Shown here: piece by piece, positions 30,601 to 39,109 of the stretch
Numbering within the stretch: the first letter of the stretch is position 1
How the letters are laid out: every line of letters begins with the position of its first letter
Assembly: GCF_000142905.1 (NCBI RefSeq)
Contig: NW_013657668.1
Location: 498,822 to 562,821, forward strand
DNA from: Thecamonas trahens ATCC 50062
Taxonomy: Eukaryota > Apusozoa > Apusomonadida > Apusomonadidae
Length of the DNA: 64,000 nucleotides
Reading direction: 5' to 3'
The notes under the pieces: model-generated
Seen by the model: only the letters and a program-made list of their open reading frames with translations
Databases searched by the model: none
Told to the model about the DNA's origin: nothing
Program-made: the position numbers and the translations under genes

Positions 30601-33102
30601 GTTGATGTCGTAGACGGCCTCGGTACCGACCGGGAGCCGGACAATGGCGTCCGGGTACGCCTCGGCATCGTCAAAGTATGTGGCGGCGGCGCCGGGAACC
30701 GACCAGAGGATCTCGCCCGCTGTGGTGTTGACGGCGCTGGCCGAGATGTTAGACTGGGAGAGGTAGACGGTGCCAACAAAGCAGTCGCGGGCAATGGTGA
30801 GGAGCGGGGTGGCATCGTCGAGAAAGTCGGTGATGACCGGGTCGGCAGCCGAGGCTTCGATGTAAACGTTGGCGACATCGCCAGGCAGACCAGCGCCGCC
30901 GGGTCCGCCGGTCCCGCCGGCCCCGCCAGCTCCACCATCGGCGCCAGCGCCGACGACGTCGAGGAACGTCGAGTTTGCGGTGACGTACTCGACGCCTTCG
31001 TTGCATGTAATGACGACGGAGCCGTTGCAGTAAGAGGGGACGTAGCCCGAGGTGCACCTGCCGAGAAAGTAGAGGCCGCCACACTGTTCAGGCACGATGT
31101 TTCCAGAGCAGGAGGCCGTGGCGTTGTTGTTGACGCACACTTCAACGGTCTCTTCGGGCACAAAGGTAGTGTTGAGCCAGGAAGCGCAGGTGTAGCCGGC
31201 GATGGCGTATGTCCCGTTGCAGCATTCGGCGGTGGCGTTGCCTGAGCAGCACGGGCGCGGCGCGGCGCAGTCATCGAGAAAGACACCTGTGGAGCAGTAC
31301 GGCTCGAGAGTGCCTGCGCAGCAAGCGGCGGTGGCGTTGCCGAGGCAGCAGCCTTCAGTGCCGGCGCACGTGGCGTTGTACTCGAACGCGCCGGAGGAGC
31401 AGTTGAGGCCGTAGGTACCTGTGCAGCATGCGGCGGTCGCGGTGTCGTTGCCGTAGCAGCACGCGTCTTGTGGAGTCGACCAAGTGCCGTTGGTGCACGC
31501 CAGCTCGTAGGTCCCATTTGAGCAGCAAGCTTCGGTGGTGTTGCCGAGGCAGCAGTCAGCCGCGCCGGCGCATGTGGCGTTGTAGTCCCAGGTTGCGCCG
31601 TGGCAGAGGGCCTCGGGCGTGCCGCCAACGCAGACCGGCTGCGGGTTGGCATCGCGCGGGCAGCATGAGGCGTAGGGACAGTCATGGACGTAGGTGCCGT
31701 TGGCGCAGGTAAAGACTGGTTCCCAGTGGGTGCAGTTTGCAACAGTGACGTACTGGACGGTGGCATCGCCGGTGAAGACGCCACCAATGCCGCCGTCGCC
31801 ACCAGCGCCGCCGGCGCCGCCAGGGCCGCCGACGCCGCCGGTGCCACCAGGACCGGCCTCGAGCGAGCACATGCGGAAGACGCCGTTGGCGCCGTTGTTG
31901 AAGACATAGACGGCAAAGTTGCCGCCGCCGGAGAAGCCACCTGTTCCCGGATAGCCGCCTTGACCGCCGCCGCCGCCGCCGCCACCGCCGGAGCCGGCAC
32001 CAAAGACGGTGATGTTGGTGGAGCGGAAGCCGCCGCCGCCACCGCCGCCAGAACCGCCCTCGCCGCCGTAGCCGGCGGTGCCGTTTGCGCCGCGGCCGCC
32101 GGGAAAGTAAAATCCTGCAGCGTGGATGGGAAGCTGAGCTGAGACGCCTCCCTCGTCGCCGGCGGCGCCCGAGACGCCGTCGACGGCGACACCGCCTGTG
32201 CCGCCCGGCGGGCCTGCCGTGCCGCCGACGCCTCCCGGTCCGCCGAGAGGTGAGGCACCGCCATCGGCACCATGCCATCCGGCGGGTCCGCCTGAGCCGC
32301 CGCCGCCACCGCCCATGCCGTCTTGAGTCATGTTGGTGCCGAGCTGCATCGAGCCGGCGGTCGAGTTGACGCCGGCGGTCCCGCCGTAGACGCCGGCACC
32401 GGCGCCGCCGGTCCCGCCAAGGCCCGGTGCGTTCTCGAGCTCCTTCGTCCCGTTGCCGCCGGAGAGACCGGGCAAACCGGGCAGGCCAGGGGCGCCTGCG
32501 GTGCCCGGAGCGCCAGAGGAGGCGGCACCGGTGACGACGCGGACCCGAGTAAAGGTGTAGTCAGAGCAGGCCTCGAGACGGATGCCGTAGATGGTGACAC
32601 CAGCAGCCGAAGAAGCAGGAGCGTCTGCGACTTGAAGCCGCAAAGTATGCAGCTCAAAGTGAGAAGCATCCGTAGCGATGAGACCGGCGATGTAAGGGTA
32701 GGAGGCGTTGCCATCGACATTGAGAGATGATCGGAAGAGGACAGTCGTGTCTGGGTTGTTTGTCCTCGACCAGGCCGCAGGCTCGTAACCACCTTGAACA
32801 AAGGTATACGACGGGAGGGCCAGAGCGGTATCAAACGAGTATGTACCGGTAGCAAGGTAGACATAGACCGTATCATCGGCACTACCACACAGCGCAGCCA
32901 GTTCCAGTCCGTGACCAAGTGTGGTGGGTGCAGAGCGAGTGCCATTGGAGCCACTGTCGCCCGTCACCGTTACAAACACTTCCAAAGCATTCACATCAAG
33001 CGGACAGAGAGCTTGAGATGTTGATGTCAAGACAACGAGGACGAGGACGAGGACGAGGATGGTGGTGGTGGTGGTGGTGGTGGTGGTGGTGGTGGTGGTC
33101 AT
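21626..33102 (-). CDS. Giant sushi / Big_5 / IPT-TIG / Cys-rich multi-TM protein (one one-base break)
   Basis: About 3,825 aa. Order: signal peptide with poly-Thr; Gly-rich region (about 205-420); Cys-pair repeats of the type CC-x-GN-x-T-x-x-CC (about 440-700); seven sushi/CCP-like modules (about 985-1440, for example CLVTGNWTGSHPVC); eight SbsA-type Ig-like Big_5 modules with FSEPM or FNEAM signatures (about 1440-2250); eight IPT/TIG modules (for example ISPKLGPTGTAVTLTGTGL; about 2285-3040); a GCC2/GCC3-type Cys-rich block (about 3150-3330); 7-9 TM helices; cytosolic tail. The seventh Big_5 module is cut at about 26789: …PISM in one frame, VFSEPMSTATTEAAF in the next. One added base gives an unbroken module. 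The TM block resembles that of the 7984-13768 protein. Likely a surface adhesion or recognition receptor. Confidence 0.75.
33062..33100. repeat. (GGT)13 / (ACC)13 microsatellite coding poly-Thr in signal peptide
   Basis: Thirteen GGT triplets on the plus strand encode 13 Thr right after the start Met of the giant protein. The adjacent gacgag hexamer repeat (33030-33059) encodes the LVLVLVLV core of the signal peptide. Confidence 0.85.
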
Positions 33103-33596
33103 GGTCGATGTGGGTGGGAGGGGGGGGAGGGGCGGGGGGAGGGGGAAAGAATGAACTCCTCGGGGGGAGGAGACGGGGTGAGGGAGGGGAAGGGGGGAGT
33201 GGGGGGAGGGGTGAGGAGGAGTGGAGGTAGGAGGAGAAAGAGAGAGGGAGTGAGGGAGTGGCGTTGGGTGTTAGGCGGCAACAGATGAGGGGGGTGGGGG
33301 GTGGGGGGTGGGGGGTGGGGGAGGGGGGTGGCAGGAAGGCTCGAAGACACCCGTGCCACCACCCACGTGGACCGTGGCGCATCAAGTTGAGGATGATTTT
33401 TTTGGGGCGGAGGTGGCTGGCGTGAGGGAGCGCGAGCTTGGCTGCCTTACCGGTTGTCAAGTCGATTGCTTTTTAGCATGGCATTGCCAGCGAGTATTGG
33501 TGTGCTGTGTGCTGTATAGTGTGGCTGTCATGTGGCGAGATGATCAAGGGGTAGGGGGTGGGATGGGGGTGCAACAAGGAGTGCAGCGCGACATAC
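33103..33596. other. Intergenic, strongly G-rich on plus strand
   Basis: 33116-33330 is dominated by G-runs and GGGGAGGGG motifs (C-rich on the coding strand of the giant gene starting at 33102). The remainder to 33596 shows no coding signal. It should hold the giant gene's promoter. Confidence 0.5.
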
Positions 33597-34026
33597 GCCC
33601 AGCCATCGCCCAGCCATCGCCCAGCCATCGCCCAGCCATCGCCCAGCCATCGCCCAGCCATCGCCCAGCCATCGCCCAGCCATCGCCCAGCCATCGCCCA
33701 GCCATCGCCCGGCCATCACCCAGCCATCGCCCAGCCATCGCCCAGCCATCGCCCAGCCATCGCCCAGCCATCGCCCGGCCATCACCCAGCCATCGCCCAG
33801 CCATCGCCCAGCCATCGCCCAGCCATCGCCCAGCCATCGCCCGGCCATCACCCAGCCATCGCCCAGCCATCGCCCAGCCATCGCCCAGCCATCGTCCAGC
33901 CATCGCCCAGCCATCGCCCAGCCATCGCCCAGCCATCGCCCAGCCATCGCCCAGCCATCGCCCAGCCATCGCCCAGCCATCGCCCAGCCATGCCCAGCCA
34001 TCGCCCAGCCATCGCCCAGCCATCGC
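33597..34026. repeat. 11-bp minisatellite, about 39 copies, with 66-bp higher order
   Basis: The unit gcccagccatc is repeated almost perfectly. A variant unit containing ggccatcac recurs at 33711, 33777 and 33843, exactly 66 bp (six units) apart, so part of the array was amplified as hexamers. Because 11 is not a multiple of 3 and the 33-bp super-period has no stops, all six frames stay open through it and create long spurious ORFs. Confidence 0.95.
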
Positions 34027-34235
34027 TCACCTTCATTCGCATCCGTTCACCTTTCCCCACTCGCCACCACCACCTGACCCCACCCAACACCCACCACCCT
34101 CCCGCCCTCCCCACCCCACCCACTCCACCACACCACACCACACCGCACCGCACCCCACAACCTTCCACCCACCCACTATCTCCCCCCTCCCCCTCCCCCT
34201 CCCTACGTACCCTCCCTCTACTCTCGACACCCGCC
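34027..34235 (+). promoter_or_regulatory. C-rich 5' region of SH3 gene
   Basis: Almost pure C with A and T, ending in cccctccccctccccctccc shortly before the ATG. C is on the coding strand, as in the homopolymer tracts elsewhere. Confidence 0.5.
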
Positions 34236-35687
34236 ATGTCTGGGCGCAAGACGTCGTCGTCGTACTTTGCCGAAATCGACAAGTCCCTCCGAAAGAGAGC
34301 AGGCAGTTCACCGAGCTCATCTGCTTCGTCAAGGTCAAGGGCGTCCGCAGTACACCGTTCTGGAAGGGGAAGCAGTGCTAGTGGCTGTTTTGGTCATGGT
34401 TCTGGTCCTGCTTTGACGGCGGTGGCTGGCTCGTGGTCACACTCGCCGCTGCGCTCACAGGGCTTGCCTTCGCCTCACACCACTGCTCCTTCAGGCGCTC
34501 GTCGGCAAGACGCGGCTGATGACGACTCGGTGCGGAGCTCGGGCTCACCGAGATCTCGTTCGACTCAGTCTCCTCGTTCGCTGAGCACGATGAAGGCAAG
34601 AGCAGGCGGGCGGGTCCAGTCGGGTCCGCCGTCGGGCCGGACGGGACAGGCACAGGCGGAGGGGCGTGTGCGGGCTTTGGAGGGCAATGAGGCGAGCTCG
34701 CTGGAGGCAGCGCGGGACCTGGCGGTGGGCTCGGTGCGTGCAGGGTCCGAGCCGCGATCACTGGGTGCAAGCCGTGGCTCGGGCGATGACGCCAGCGACG
34801 TCGTCCTGGTTCCACACTCGTCGCTAGAGCGCGTGGTGGAGGAAGAGTTGCATAGAGGCGTCGGCTCGGCATCGTCTGGACGCGAGTCTCAGCGCAAGCG
34901 GCGGGTGCTGCGGCACTCGTTTGATGCTCACGAGCCGAACAGCAGCACTTCGCCGACGCGGCCGACTGCGGTGGCGCTGTATGACTTCAAGGGCCGCGAT
35001 GGGTCGCAGCTCTCGTTCAAGCGCGGCGACGTCCTCTTGCTTGTCTCCACCGTCTCGACGTGGTGGACTGCAGAACTCGATGGTCGCCGCGGCAAGATTC
35101 CCTTCAACTACGTCCGGGTCCGCGACGAGTCGGAGGCCTCGGCCAGCGACGCCAGCCTCAAACGTCGCGAGCAAACCTCTCCAGGCATCGATGCTGGCTT
35201 TGGGCCTTCCATCAGTGTCTCTGCCGCGAGTGGAGGTGGGTCCGCTGGCGAGAGCCGGGCCGAGGTGGCGTCCTCCGGACGGGTGGCAGCCGCCCAGGCT
35301 GCGCGCCGGCGCAAGGCCCGCGTCTACACCCATGGGCGAGTGGACAAAGTCAAGGAAACCCCTCAGCTTGTCTCGCGGGAGTCGCTCCATGCGGCGTACG
35401 CCGAAATCGACCGACTCCGGCAGCTGCTCGTGGTGACCCAGCAAGAGTCGATTGCCAAGTCCAAACTCGTCCACTCACTCACACGCAGCCTCGCGGTGTC
35501 GGGTGATGAGGTCCGCCAGCTCAAGGCCGAAAATCGCCATGCTGCCAAGGTGGCGAAGGCCCAAGCCGAGAACTGTGCCTCGGGCGCATGTCAGGTCTCC
35601 TCGCTAGCGGCCACCAAGTACGCCATCCGTGCCATGACCTCGACGGCGAGCCGGCGGCTCCACGCGGGTTCTGCACCGACCAAGTGA
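34236..35687 (+). CDS. SH3-domain protein with C-terminal coiled coil
   Basis: 483 aa from the ATG at 34236 (ccgccATGt, MSGRKTSSSYFAEIDKSLRK). The first 240 residues are Ser/Arg/Gly-rich and probably disordered. Residues about 243-300 are an SH3 domain with the ALYDF motif, the acidic-loop/Gly segment, WWTAEL and the closing GKIPFNYV; it should bind PxxP ligands. A Ser/Ala-rich linker leads to a Glu/Lys/Leu-rich coiled coil (about 380-460, ESLHAAYAEIDRLRQLLVVT…). There is no TM segment. It probably acts as a cytoskeletal or signalling adaptor. The frame is open through the upstream minisatellite to 33558, but that extension would be low-complexity PSPSHRPAIAQ repeats and is not believed. Confidence 0.8.
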   Translation: MSGRKTSSSYFAEIDKSLRKRAGSSPSSSASSRSRASAVHRSGRGSSASGCFGHGSGPALTAVAGSWSHSPLRSQGLPSPHTTAPSGARRQDAADDDSVRSSGSPRSRSTQSPRSLSTMKARAGGRVQSGPPSGRTGQAQAEGRVRALEGNEASSLEAARDLAVGSVRAGSEPRSLGASRGSGDDASDVVLVPHSSLERVVEEELHRGVGSASSGRESQRKRRVLRHSFDAHEPNSSTSPTRPTAVALYDFKGRDGSQLSFKRGDVLLLVSTVSTWWTAELDGRRGKIPFNYVRVRDESEASASDASLKRREQTSPGIDAGFGPSISVSAASGGGSAGESRAEVASSGRVAAAQAARRRKARVYTHGRVDKVKETPQLVSRESLHAAYAEIDRLRQLLVVTQQESIAKSKLVHSLTRSLAVSGDEVRQLKAENRHAAKVAKAQAENCASGACQVSSLAATKYAIRAMTSTASRRLHAGSAPTK

Positions 35688-35795
35688 GAGCACGCCTGCC
35701 CGCCTGCCCACCTACCCGCTCCTTCAATGAACTCGGTTTCCTCTGTCTACTCTCCCGCCTGAATCATCGCCGCTCATCACCTGATCCATCGCCCT

Positions 35796-35811
35796 CCCCC
35801 CCCCCCCCCCC
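35796..35811 (+). promoter_or_regulatory. C16 tract upstream of coiled-coil gene
   Basis: 16 consecutive C on the coding strand, 156 nt before the ATG at 35968, within a generally C-rich leader. Confidence 0.6.
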
Positions 35812-35967
35812 GCCCAACCCGTCGTCTGCCTGCCACTGATCGCCCGCCCGTCGCCACAGACAGGCAGCCCACCCCCTGCCCTCCTCTCCCCTCGCCCCTC
35901 GCTCTCGCCCACCACCACCACCCCACCCACCACCACTCCTGCCCACACCAGCCAACACCAGGCATAT

Positions 35968-37866
35968 ATGAACGCCACCGAGCAGCTGTTTGCCGAGCTC
36001 GAGGCGGTCTACGCCACAGCTGACGAGCTTCGGGCTGTGCTGGCCAGCGCGCGCGAAAGCAACGAGAGTTTGAAAGAGAGCGAGGCGACGGTTCGGAAGG
36101 AGCGGGACGAGGCCGTGGCAGCCAAGAATGAGCTGATACTCGAGCTGAAGCGCGTCAGGGACAATGCATGTGCTACAGAGTCTCGTTTGGCTGACACAGA
36201 GAGCGAGATAGCTCGTTTGGCTGGCCTTCAATCCCAGAACGGCGCACTTGTCGAGCAGATCGAGGCTCTGAAGGCGCGGGCAGAGGCGGCTGAGCGCAAA
36301 GGCTGCGACGCCCAGAAGAGTGCTGATGGGTGGCAGAAGCGGGCTGAAGCAGCAGGAGGAGAGGCCCGGGCACTGGGGGCGGCACTGGCGGCGGCTCAGG
36401 CCAAGGTGCAGGTGCAGGCAGCCGAGGCGGCGTCGGTGGCGGAGATCCGGGCGGCGCGTGAGGAGGCACTGTCCGAGGCCAAGGCCCGAGCTGCAGCGCT
36501 AGCGCGCGAGGTTCGTGACGCTCGCGCCGAGCGCGATGCGCTGGCAGACAAGCTGGCGACAGTTCGTGACGACGCGGCGCGCTTGGCGGCGGTAGCGGCG
36601 GCGGGGCGTGCCGAGATCGAGGCGATGCAGGCCGAGACGGGCAAGGCTGCCCAGCAGGCGGCGGCGGCGCGGCAGGCCCGCGATGTGGCCATCGCCGAGG
36701 AGGCTCGACGGAGCGCAGCGCTCGAGGACGCGCTGCAGCGTGCTCACACTATGCTCGAGGAGTCGCGTGCTGAGCTCCGCTCGAGCAGTGCGGCGTTGAG
36801 TACGCTGCGCGAAGAGGTGGACGCGCTCAAGGAGACGGCGGCACGGCTGGCTCGCGAGCGCGATGCGGCGCGGGCCGAGGCGGCGGCAACCAGCGCCGAG
36901 CTCAAGGGCGTGACGGCAAGCCATCACTCGACACTCAACGCGCTTACAGCCGCCGAGCTCAAGCAGGCCGCCGCCGAAGCCGCCGCTGCCGAGCTCCGGG
37001 CCGGGCGCGACAAGCTCGAGGCGCAGCTTACCGAGTCGCGGACGGATGCGGCGGCAGCTCTCGAAGCGAGCCGAGTTGCTGAGACGCGAGTGGCCCAGCT
37101 CGAGGGCGAGCTCAAGATTGTGCGCAGCGAGAAGCGGTCGCTGGCAGCAGCCTTCCGCGCGGCGCAGGACGCGTTTGCAAGTGCAGTCGAGGGTATGGAA
37201 GCCGAGGCACGGCAGATGGCAAGCGAGCGCGACGGAGCCAAGCGCGAGTCGGCGGCACTGCATGCTCAGATGCAGGCGGCGGCGAGCCAGCGGGAGAGCC
37301 TGGTCGCCGAGGTCACTGGCCAGCTGGTGCAGCTGTCCGAGGCCGAGGAGCACACGTCGTCGGCACTGAGCGTGGCACAGACCGAAGCCTCGCTCTACTC
37401 GCGGCGGGTGGGCGCGCTCGAGTCGGCGCTTGCGGAGCTGAAGCGGATGCTCGAGACGGCGACGAGCGCGCTCGCCGAGTCGAACGCCGAAGTAGAGCGG
37501 CTACAGAGTGAGCTCGCCGAGACGGCAGCCGAGGCGGCGGCGGCGACAGCGGCGGTGGGTGAGGCGCGGACGGCGGCGGCGACGGCCGAGGCGCGGGCAA
37601 CCGCGACAGCGGCGACGGCGGCGGTGGCGCAGGCTAAGCTCGATGCAGCACTCGAGGCACAGGCCAAGCTCGATCGCGAGACGGCAGCGACACGCGAGGC
37701 GTTGGCAGCGGCCGAAGTCTCTGCGGCGGATCTCTCGTCGCGGTCGCTGCTCCGTGTACAGCAGCTGGAGTTTGAGCTTGCAACGGCGCGGCGCGAGGCT
37801 GCCGACTCCAAGCGCGAGCTGGAGAGTCTCCGCAAGCTCTGTGTCGAGTTGAGGGCGCTTCTTTAA
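35968..37866 (+). CDS. Long coiled-coil protein
   Basis: 632 aa starting at the ATG in atatATGaacgcc (MNATEQLFAELEAVYATADE). Almost the whole length is Ala/Glu/Arg/Leu with heptad spacing and no Pro, so a continuous parallel coiled-coil rod is predicted. No globular head, motor, TM segment or motif was recognised. Similar proteins serve as centrosomal, flagellar-root or Golgi tethers, but nothing in the sequence decides between these. Its stop is 10 nt from the convergent small gene. Confidence 0.75.
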   Translation: MNATEQLFAELEAVYATADELRAVLASARESNESLKESEATVRKERDEAVAAKNELILELKRVRDNACATESRLADTESEIARLAGLQSQNGALVEQIEALKARAEAAERKGCDAQKSADGWQKRAEAAGGEARALGAALAAAQAKVQVQAAEAASVAEIRAAREEALSEAKARAAALAREVRDARAERDALADKLATVRDDAARLAAVAAAGRAEIEAMQAETGKAAQQAAAARQARDVAIAEEARRSAALEDALQRAHTMLEESRAELRSSSAALSTLREEVDALKETAARLARERDAARAEAAATSAELKGVTASHHSTLNALTAAELKQAAAEAAAAELRAGRDKLEAQLTESRTDAAAALEASRVAETRVAQLEGELKIVRSEKRSLAAAFRAAQDAFASAVEGMEAEARQMASERDGAKRESAALHAQMQAAASQRESLVAEVTGQLVQLSEAEEHTSSALSVAQTEASLYSRRVGALESALAELKRMLETATSALAESNAEVERLQSELAETAAEAAAATAAVGEARTAAATAEARATATAATAAVAQAKLDAALEAQAKLDRETAATREALAAAEVSAADLSSRSLLRVQQLEFELATARREAADSKRELESLRKLCVELRALL

Positions 37867-37876
37867 TGCATGCGTT

Positions 37877-38290
37877 CTAGCGGAGGACGGCGACAAGCTC
37901 GAGATCCGTGTTGAGTGCGAGGCCGAGGGCGGTGTCGCGGGCGCGGATGCGGCGGAAGCCGCTGGCGCGCGCTGTCCGCAGTGCGAGCTTGTGCGACGGC
38001 ACGCCGCTGGCCTCTGCGGCGGCGACGATGGCAGAGACCAACGGTGCCTTCCATGTTGTGTCAAAGGCCATAGGCTCGGGCACATCGCGGCTGCGGCCGG
38101 AGCCGCGCTCGAACGAGATAGTGAGGCTGATGGGCCCGTTGTCGTTGTAAAACTTGTTGCCGCATGTTGAGCATCGGCACACGCCCGACTTCTCGGCGAG
38201 CTTGACGGCCTCGGCCTCGCCTGTAGACGCGCACGCAAGCGCCGACGCCACTGCGCATCGATCACCACCCCAATGCTGCTCAAACTTCAT
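37877..38290 (-). CDS. Small unknown protein with CRCSTCG motif
   Basis: 137 aa from the ATG at 38290 (MKFEQHWGGDRCAVASALAC) with the usual coding bias. A CRCSTCGNKFYNDNGPIS segment could bind a metal, but only three closely spaced Cys are present. It is followed by a beta-rich stretch (LTISFERG) and an Ala-rich C-terminal half. I do not recognise a family. The start could lie in an upstream exon. Confidence 0.5.
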   Translation of the reverse strand: MKFEQHWGGDRCAVASALACASTGEAEAVKLAEKSGVCRCSTCGNKFYNDNGPISLTISFERGSGRSRDVPEPMAFDTTWKAPLVSAIVAAAEASGVPSHKLALRTARASGFRRIRARDTALGLALNTDLELVAVLR

Positions 38291-39109
38291 GATTGGTGGG
38301 GCGGGGGTATGGAACTGCGAAAGTGTGTGGTTGTAGTTGCAGATGCCGAGCGCCCCGCTCTCGTTGTGGCGCGCCGATAGTCATAGTAAATGTGGCGGAG
38401 CAGCATGTGGCGGAGCAGGTGCCGGAAGGGCGACCCAACCGGCACATCCGCCACATGTTCAATGGAACAAGCACGTGATAAGAGATGGAAGATGTGACTA
38501 TCTGTTGTCTTGCGCCTCTGATGATCCTGGCGCTCGCCGGCGCTGTTTGAGTTGGTCTCTCCGACGGCTACCGCCTCGCCGTCGCCTCGCCGCCGCCGAC
38601 CCTCGCCGCTGAATGCTGGGCGCTATTGAGGGAGAGCCAGCGACGGTCTTGGACAGCCCACCAAGGCAGCATTCGCAATGCCACAGTTCGCAGTCTCACA
38701 TGATGATGGCTGTGAATGGTTATGCCTGTGGGCATACCTCTGCCGACATCTCGCCATCAACCATCTCTTGCCAAGTTGAACATGGTTGAGGTCAAACCCG
38801 ATCGTGTCCAACCCCGCCCACCCCTCACCCTGGCCCTTCACCCAAGCCCATCACTCCGTCTCACTTTGCCCCAGTCATCTCACTTGTCCCTGACAAGGTC
38901 AACGCCCTCATCGGCCCGCATCTCGCCTCACCCGCATGCCCCCAATTTGAGGCCACAACCCAAAAATGCAAAAGTCGCCAACGTCAGTGCGACGCCAGCA
39001 ATAGTCGCGTTGCCAGCCGGGCGGCGGCTCGCCAGCTGGTGGGCAAGGCAGGGCAGGGCAAGCAACGGGAGGTGAGGCCACCTCACTTTGAGACAGACAG
39101 TGGCAGAGG
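38291..39109. other. Intergenic between divergent genes
   Basis: About 0.8 kb. It contains a short tandem duplication, atgtggcggagcag at 38390-38403 and 38405-38418, and a C-rich stretch near 38800-38860. No gene is supported. Confidence 0.4.

Noticed and set aside
30468-32309. 613-aa Ala/Thr/Pro-rich ORF overlapping the giant protein in another frame
   Set aside because: Low-complexity shadow of the Gly-rich and Cys-rich coding region. The main frame has the signal peptide and modules.
33308-34381. Long plus- and minus-strand ORFs through the 11-bp repeat (PSPSHRPAIAQ or MAGRWLGDGWA repeats)
   Set aside because: The 33-bp super-period contains no stop in any frame, so these ORFs are an automatic consequence of the array. 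No start context or unique sequence supports them.
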